Below are positions 39,091 through 42,364 of a stretch of 42,364 nucleotides of DNA, piece by piece. The notes below the pieces were generated by a model that did not search any database, was not told the DNA's origin, and was given only the letters and a program-made list of their open reading frames with translations. A program made the translations under genes and the position numbers. The stretch's first letter is position 1. Each line of letters opens with the position of its first letter. This DNA comes from Mycolicibacterium austroafricanum. GTDB lineage: Bacteria > Actinomycetota > Actinomycetes > Mycobacteriales > Mycobacteriaceae. The stretch lies in assembly GCF_000612725.1 (NCBI RefSeq), contig NZ_HG964456.1, positions 358,217 through 400,580 on the forward strand, read 5' to 3'.

Positions 39091-39573
39091 ATGCGCCCGT
39101 CGACCCTCGCGAAAACCGCAGGCGCCGCGTTCGCCACCGCCGCCGCCGGTGGGCTGGCCACCCGATCGGCGGTCGACTCGAAGTGGTACCGGCGGCTGCG
39201 CAAGCCCGGCTTCCAGCCGCCCCGGGCCGCGTTCCCCATCGCCTGGAACGTCCTGTACACCGACATCGCCGCGGTGTCGGCGTCGACGATCGACACGCTC
39301 AACGACCGCGGCGAGACGGACCGGGCGCGGGCCTACACCCGGGCGCTGGCGCTGAACCTCGCGCTCAACGCCGGCTGGAGCTGGGTTTTCTTCAACCGGC
39401 GCATGCTGGGTCCGGCGGCCGTCGTCGCCGCCGGGCTGACCGTAAGCAGTGCCGACCTCGCTCGCCGCGCCGGGCAGGTCAACGCCCCGGCGGGAGCCGC
39501 CTTGGCGGCCTACCCCCTGTGGTGTGTGTTCGCGACGGCGCTGTCCACCCGCATCTGGCAGCTGAATCGCTGA
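39091..39573 (+). CDS. tspO: TspO/MBR family membrane protein
   Basis: 160 aa, the usual TspO length, with five membrane segments. KWYRRLRKPGFQPPRAAFPI and AWNVLYTDIA match the conserved WYxxLxKPxxxPPxxxFxxxW motif, and NLALNAGWSWVFF the second conserved block. TspO binds porphyrins and is linked to tetrapyrrole and stress signalling. Not obviously in an operon with its neighbours. The start is set by a clear Shine-Dalgarno. Confidence 0.93.
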   Translation: MRPSTLAKTAGAAFATAAAGGLATRSAVDSKWYRRLRKPGFQPPRAAFPIAWNVLYTDIAAVSASTIDTLNDRGETDRARAYTRALALNLALNAGWSWVFFNRRMLGPAAVVAAGLTVSSADLARRAGQVNAPAGAALAAYPLWCVFATALSTRIWQLNR

Positions 39574-39624
39574 CCCCGACACCCCGGTGCGGACCCCCGG
39601 GTGACCGCGGGGTCTACTGAAAGC

Positions 39625-40458
39625 GTGCAGCAGACAACCGAACCCACCGCAGCGGCGCACTTCGTGACGGCCGGCGGGGGATTCACGCCGACCCGGTACG
39701 CGCAGAGCCACTGGGGTGCCGACCACCTCAACGGGCCCGCGGTCGTCGGGTTGGTAGCCCGTGGTCTCGAAAAGGAATGCGGATCAACCGAATTCCATCC
39801 CACCCGGCTCACGGTCGACCTGTTTCGGGCGGCCCGCAATGCCCTGACGACGCTCGAGATCAGGGTGGTGCGCGACGGCCGCAGGGTGCGCAGCGCCGAA
39901 TGCGACGTCATCCAGGACGAGCGCGTGGTGGCTCGCGCGACACTGATCCAGTACCGGCCGTCCTCGGCTCCACCGGGTGATCTGTGGCAGTCGGGCGCGA
40001 CGTTCCCGGCGCATCCGGATCCGGACGGATCCGTCAAGCCGTTCGTGGGCAGCGACGAGACCGGTTGGACGCGTTCGCCGGCCGAGCACCAGAACACGTC
40101 GCGGAAGCGGTTCTTCAACGACGGCATCGCCGTGGTGGCCGGTGAGGACAACTCGCCCTTCGTGCGGGCGGCGATGGTGGCGGAGGCGACGAGCCTCGTC
40201 ACCAATTTGGGCACCGCGGGGGTCGGCTACATCAACGGCGACCTGACGGTGGCGTTGTCGCGACTACCCGTCGACGACTGGGTCGGTATCCAGGCCGATT
40301 CCCACCACGCTGCCGCCGGTCTGGCTGTCGGCGCCGCGACGCTGTTCGACAGTCTTGGCCCCTTCGGCACCGGTCTAACCACGGCGATCGCCAATCCTGC
40401 CGCTCAGATCGACTTCTCCACAAGGAATTTCAATCCGGGCGACATCAACTACGAGTGA
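39625..40458 (+). CDS. Thioesterase-like (double hot-dog) protein
   Basis: 277 aa from GTG 39625; GTG 39601 is an in-frame alternative. The N-terminal half (SHWGADHLNGPAVVGLVARG, RLTVDLFRAARNALTTLEIR, QDERVVARATLIQYRP) looks like a TesB-type acyl-CoA thioesterase half, and the C-terminal half (GYINGDLTVALSRLPVDDWV, GIQADSHHAAAGLAVGAATL) like the second hot-dog. The usual catalytic residues could not be placed with confidence. It may hydrolyse or only bind acyl thioesters. It lies between tspO and a convergent flavoprotein gene. Confidence 0.78.
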   Translation: MQQTTEPTAAAHFVTAGGGFTPTRYAQSHWGADHLNGPAVVGLVARGLEKECGSTEFHPTRLTVDLFRAARNALTTLEIRVVRDGRRVRSAECDVIQDERVVARATLIQYRPSSAPPGDLWQSGATFPAHPDPDGSVKPFVGSDETGWTRSPAEHQNTSRKRFFNDGIAVVAGEDNSPFVRAAMVAEATSLVTNLGTAGVGYINGDLTVALSRLPVDDWVGIQADSHHAAAGLAVGAATLFDSLGPFGTGLTTAIANPAAQIDFSTRNFNPGDINYE

Positions 40459-40475
40459 CCGGCCACCGAGTCGGC

Positions 40476-41294
40476 TTACAGGCCGATCCGCTCACAGGCC
40501 TCATCGAACTCCTCGAACGCCAGCTTGTCGCCCTTGCCTTCGGCCAGCGCACGTTGGTAGATAGGGAGGATCTCGTGCTGTGCCCGGGCGAACCGGACGT
40601 CCCAGGCCTCCGAGTCCCGGCGCCAGTACCCGGTGATGTCGTACTGGTCGATGGTCCAACCCAGGCTGCGCACATACTTGCGGACCGCGCGCGATTCTGC
40701 GGCCTCGCCGGCGAACCAGCAGTAGCCCCGGCCCGTGGGCAGGTCCAGGTTCTGCACCGAGCTCGCGAGTGTGCTTGGGGCGTAGCCGTTTCCCGTGCCG
40801 ACGCGGGGTATCACGGTGACACCGGACCGTTGTGGAAGGTAGCCGAGGTCTTCGTCAGCGGCGATTTCGATGAGCAGGATCGCCACGGTGTCCTCGGGCA
40901 ATTCCTCCAGAATGCGCGCCGCGGCCGGCATCCCGGACAGGTCGCTGACCAGCAATTGCCACTCGGTTCCTGCGCTGGGCCGATACCAAGACCTGGCGTG
41001 GTCAAGGCCTACGCGGTCTCCGGGGGCCGCGGTCGACGCCCACCGTGTGCCGGGGCCGTGGGTGTGCAGCATGACGTCGATCGTGATGTGCGCGCCGTCG
41101 CGACGGCGAATCGAGTAACTGCGGCAACCGGATTCGGGATGCACGCATCCGTCGGTTCCGAAGTAGACGCCGACGGTGGAGTCGCCGGCGTGTGCTGTGT
41201 CGAGGACAGAGGGTTCGTCGACGTGCAGGACGATGCGTTGCAGACGGCTGCTCAGCGGGAGGGTCTCGACTACGGACGCATACGAGAACGGCAT
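40476..41294 (-). CDS. Siderophore-interacting protein (ViuB-like flavin reductase)
   Basis: 272 aa. FAD-binding motif RSYSIRR (near residue 60) and the C-terminal SIP block YCWFAGEAAESRAVRKYVR, followed by TGYWRRDSEAWDV, match siderophore-interacting ferric reductases such as Rv2895c. Such proteins release iron from ferric siderophores in the cytoplasm using NAD(P)H. No IdeR box was recognised upstream. It starts 14 bp after the small secreted-protein gene on the same strand and may be co-transcribed with it. Confidence 0.9.
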   Translation of the reverse strand: MPFSYASVVETLPLSSRLQRIVLHVDEPSVLDTAHAGDSTVGVYFGTDGCVHPESGCRSYSIRRRDGAHITIDVMLHTHGPGTRWASTAAPGDRVGLDHARSWYRPSAGTEWQLLVSDLSGMPAAARILEELPEDTVAILLIEIAADEDLGYLPQRSGVTVIPRVGTGNGYAPSTLASSVQNLDLPTGRGYCWFAGEAAESRAVRKYVRSLGWTIDQYDITGYWRRDSEAWDVRFARAQHEILPIYQRALAEGKGDKLAFEEFDEACERIGL

Positions 41295-41308
41295 CTAGGG
41301 GACTGGAC

Positions 41309-41614
41309 CTAGATGCATCCGCTCACGGAGATGCGCCGTCCGACGTTCGCGCACACCGACACGTTCGGTGGGGGAGGCGGCGGGGGCGGGGGTGGCGCCG
41401 CGTAGTAGTCCTCGGGCAGCGGCGCGTACGCCGCCGGTGGTGGCACCCACGGGGCGATCGCGTCGGCGACGTTGCCACACGCGTTCACCGAGACATGGCG
41501 CCCGCCGACCGATCCGCAGACATCCGCATCGGCACGCGGCGCTTCGGCCACCGCGGTCAAACCGAGGGTCACAAGGGACAACCCGATCGACGCCATCACC
41601 CGCGCGGTCCACAT
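41309..41614 (-). CDS. Small secreted protein with two Cys-bounded repeats and a poly-proline stretch
   Basis: 101 aa. A signal peptide (hydrophobic ~7-24) should be cut near ADA-DVC. The mature part has two similar motifs, VCGSVGGRHVSVNAC (Cys33, Cys46) and VCANVGRRISVSGC (Cys88, Cys100), joined by a Pro/Ala/Tyr linker ending in about ten prolines. Each motif may close one disulfide loop. I recognise no characterised family. It lies directly upstream of the siderophore-interacting protein gene on the same strand. Confidence 0.75.
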   Translation of the reverse strand: MWTARVMASIGLSLVTLGLTAVAEAPRADADVCGSVGGRHVSVNACGNVADAIAPWVPPPAAYAPLPEDYYAAPPPPPPPPPPNVSVCANVGRRISVSGCI

Positions 41615-41766
41615 GGTCGCCGATCGTACCGCCGAACCGTACGACGCACAGATACCCGGGACATCGAGGGGAGGTGGGACCGCGCGGGTGAAGCCCCCAG
41701 GCCTCTGAATTCTCTTTGGTCACTGTGGTTTCTCTGGTCACATTTCCGGGCGGCGCTGTCGGTGCA

Positions 41767-41782
41767 TCGAACTAGTGTTCGA
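41767..41782 (+). promoter_or_regulatory. Mycobacterial LexA SOS box
   Basis: TCGAAC-TAGT-GTTCGA is a perfect match to the mycobacterial LexA site TCGAAC-N4-GTTCGA. It ends 3 bases before the ATG of the 13E12-family gene. LexA-controlled 13E12 genes are known in M. tuberculosis. Confidence 0.92.
41773..41778 (+). promoter_or_regulatory. -10 box inside the SOS box
   Basis: TAGTGT (TAnnnT) is formed by the centre of the SOS box and ends 7 bases before the ATG at 41786, implying a leaderless mRNA whose promoter core is covered by LexA. Confidence 0.5.
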
Positions 41783-41785
41783 TGT

Positions 41786-42364
41786 ATGGATGTGGTGTCC
41801 GAAGCAGTCGCGGCGATCGCTGAGCAGGTGGCGGTGTTGTCGAAGGCTGCCGAGGGGGCGTCTCATCGTGAGTTGATCGGGCTGTTGGCGCAGTTGACAC
41901 AGGTGTTGCGGTCGGTGCCGACGCTGGAGCATCAGATCCTGGCCCGGCTGACGGCCGAGACCGAACCGCACCGGCTCGGGGAAGGTTCCTGGAAGAAGGT
42001 CCTGACCACCTCTCTGCGGGTCTCCGGTGCTGAGGCAGGGCGGCGGCTGTCGCGGGCCAAGACGCTGGGCCCGCGCTGCGCCATGACCGGGGAATTGCTT
42101 GCGCCGTTGTGGGAGGCGACCGCCGCCGCCCAGGCCCAGGGTCTGCTCAGCGAGGAGCACGTGGCGGTCATCGCGAAGTTCCACAAAGACCTGCCGGCAT
42201 GGGTCGACGTCGACACCCGCGCCCATGCGGATCGGCAGCTGGCCCGCAAGGGCGCCGGGGTGGGCCCCGAGGAACTCGACGAGGCAGCGGGGCGGTTGTT
42301 GATGATGATCGACCAGGACGGCCCCGAACCCTGCGACAAAGACCTGGCCCGCAAGCGCAGTTTC
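41786..42364 (+). CDS. 13E12 repeat-family (DUF222) protein, N-terminal part
   Basis: The first 193 codons are present; the frame runs off the right edge. The DUF222 N-terminal region is helical (LIGLLAQLTQVLRSVPTLEH, then LRVSGAEAGRRLSRAKTLGP, LLSEEHVAVIAKFHKDLP). The HNH part would follow outside. No Shine-Dalgarno precedes the ATG; the -10 within the SOS box fits leaderless translation. Same family and orientation as the fragment at 2-772. DNA-damage induction is predicted from the SOS box; the protein's role is not established. Confidence 0.9.
   Translation, partial: MDVVSEAVAAIAEQVAVLSKAAEGASHRELIGLLAQLTQVLRSVPTLEHQILARLTAETEPHRLGEGSWKKVLTTSLRVSGAEAGRRLSRAKTLGPRCAMTGELLAPLWEATAAAQAQGLLSEEHVAVIAKFHKDLPAWVDVDTRAHADRQLARKGAGVGPEELDEAAGRLLMMIDQDGPEPCDKDLARKRSF

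Noticed and set aside
1..42364. tRNA, rRNA or riboswitch genes
   Set aside because: No cloverleaf with TTCGAATCC-type T-arm plus matching stems and no known riboswitch core was recognised by eye; a covariance-model scan would decide.

Overview
The window is high-GC actinobacterial DNA that reads as the chromosome of a fast-growing mycobacterium (Mycolicibacterium-like). Evidence: recognisable RbpA, a polyprenol-phosphate mannosyltransferase with a separate apolipoprotein N-acyltransferase (fused in M. tuberculosis), LppI- and LipT-like genes, Rv2061-type F420 proteins, mycofactocin-type SDRs, 13E12/DUF222 proteins, many leaderless start codons behind TAnnnT hexamers, and a perfect mycobacterial SOS box. 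The species cannot be fixed from the sequence alone.

Layout. The window starts inside a 13E12-family HNH protein (2-772) and ends inside another in the same orientation (41786-end), the latter under an SOS box. 814-6591 is a conserved housekeeping block: two tandem Rv2061-family proteins, FxsA, a YtcJ-type amidohydrolase, Lnt, Ppm1, then convergent RbpA. With the small zinc-ribbon gene at 6741 and lppI/lipT (12697-14961), the order and orientations are those I recall for M. tuberculosis Rv2045c-Rv2053c in inverted form. Where that genome carries the giant pks12, this one has a winged-helix/hydrolase fusion, a lipoprotein, an ssuCBA transporter with a gutted ssuD, and a membrane protein.

14983-25478 holds a copper amine oxidase, a YnfA protein, a SCO6745-family protein, a triple-DUF4333 lipoprotein, a DoxX protein with a repetitive helical tail, a metallo-beta-lactamase fold protein, a LysR regulator, a crotonase, and a TetR / Rv3169-like / aminoglycoside-phosphotransferase-like cluster. 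25466-28582 is a divergent unit: two mycofactocin-type SDRs and a double carboxymuconolactone-decarboxylase-like protein on the minus strand, opposite a TetR gene, with two palindromic operators between them. 28675-29915 carries an EamA exporter and a Ddn-type protein. 29926-34023 is a complete potABCD-type polyamine ABC operon. 34379-41614 holds an Rv0910-like SRPBCC protein without its antitoxin, an MFS transporter broken by one extra base, an S58 aminopeptidase divergent from an NCS1 permease with overlapping start codons, TspO, a thioesterase-like protein, a siderophore-interacting flavoprotein and a small cysteine-repeat secreted protein.

Main points of interest: tandem repeats of 24-25 bp that each contain a gene's stop codon at the centre of a palindrome; an 11-bp direct-repeat array next to the OmpR-type winged-helix/hydrolase gene; an in-frame ssuD remnant; the paired TetR operators; the SOS box merged with a leaderless promoter; and the MFS frameshift. 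No tRNA, rRNA, CRISPR array or insertion sequence was seen.
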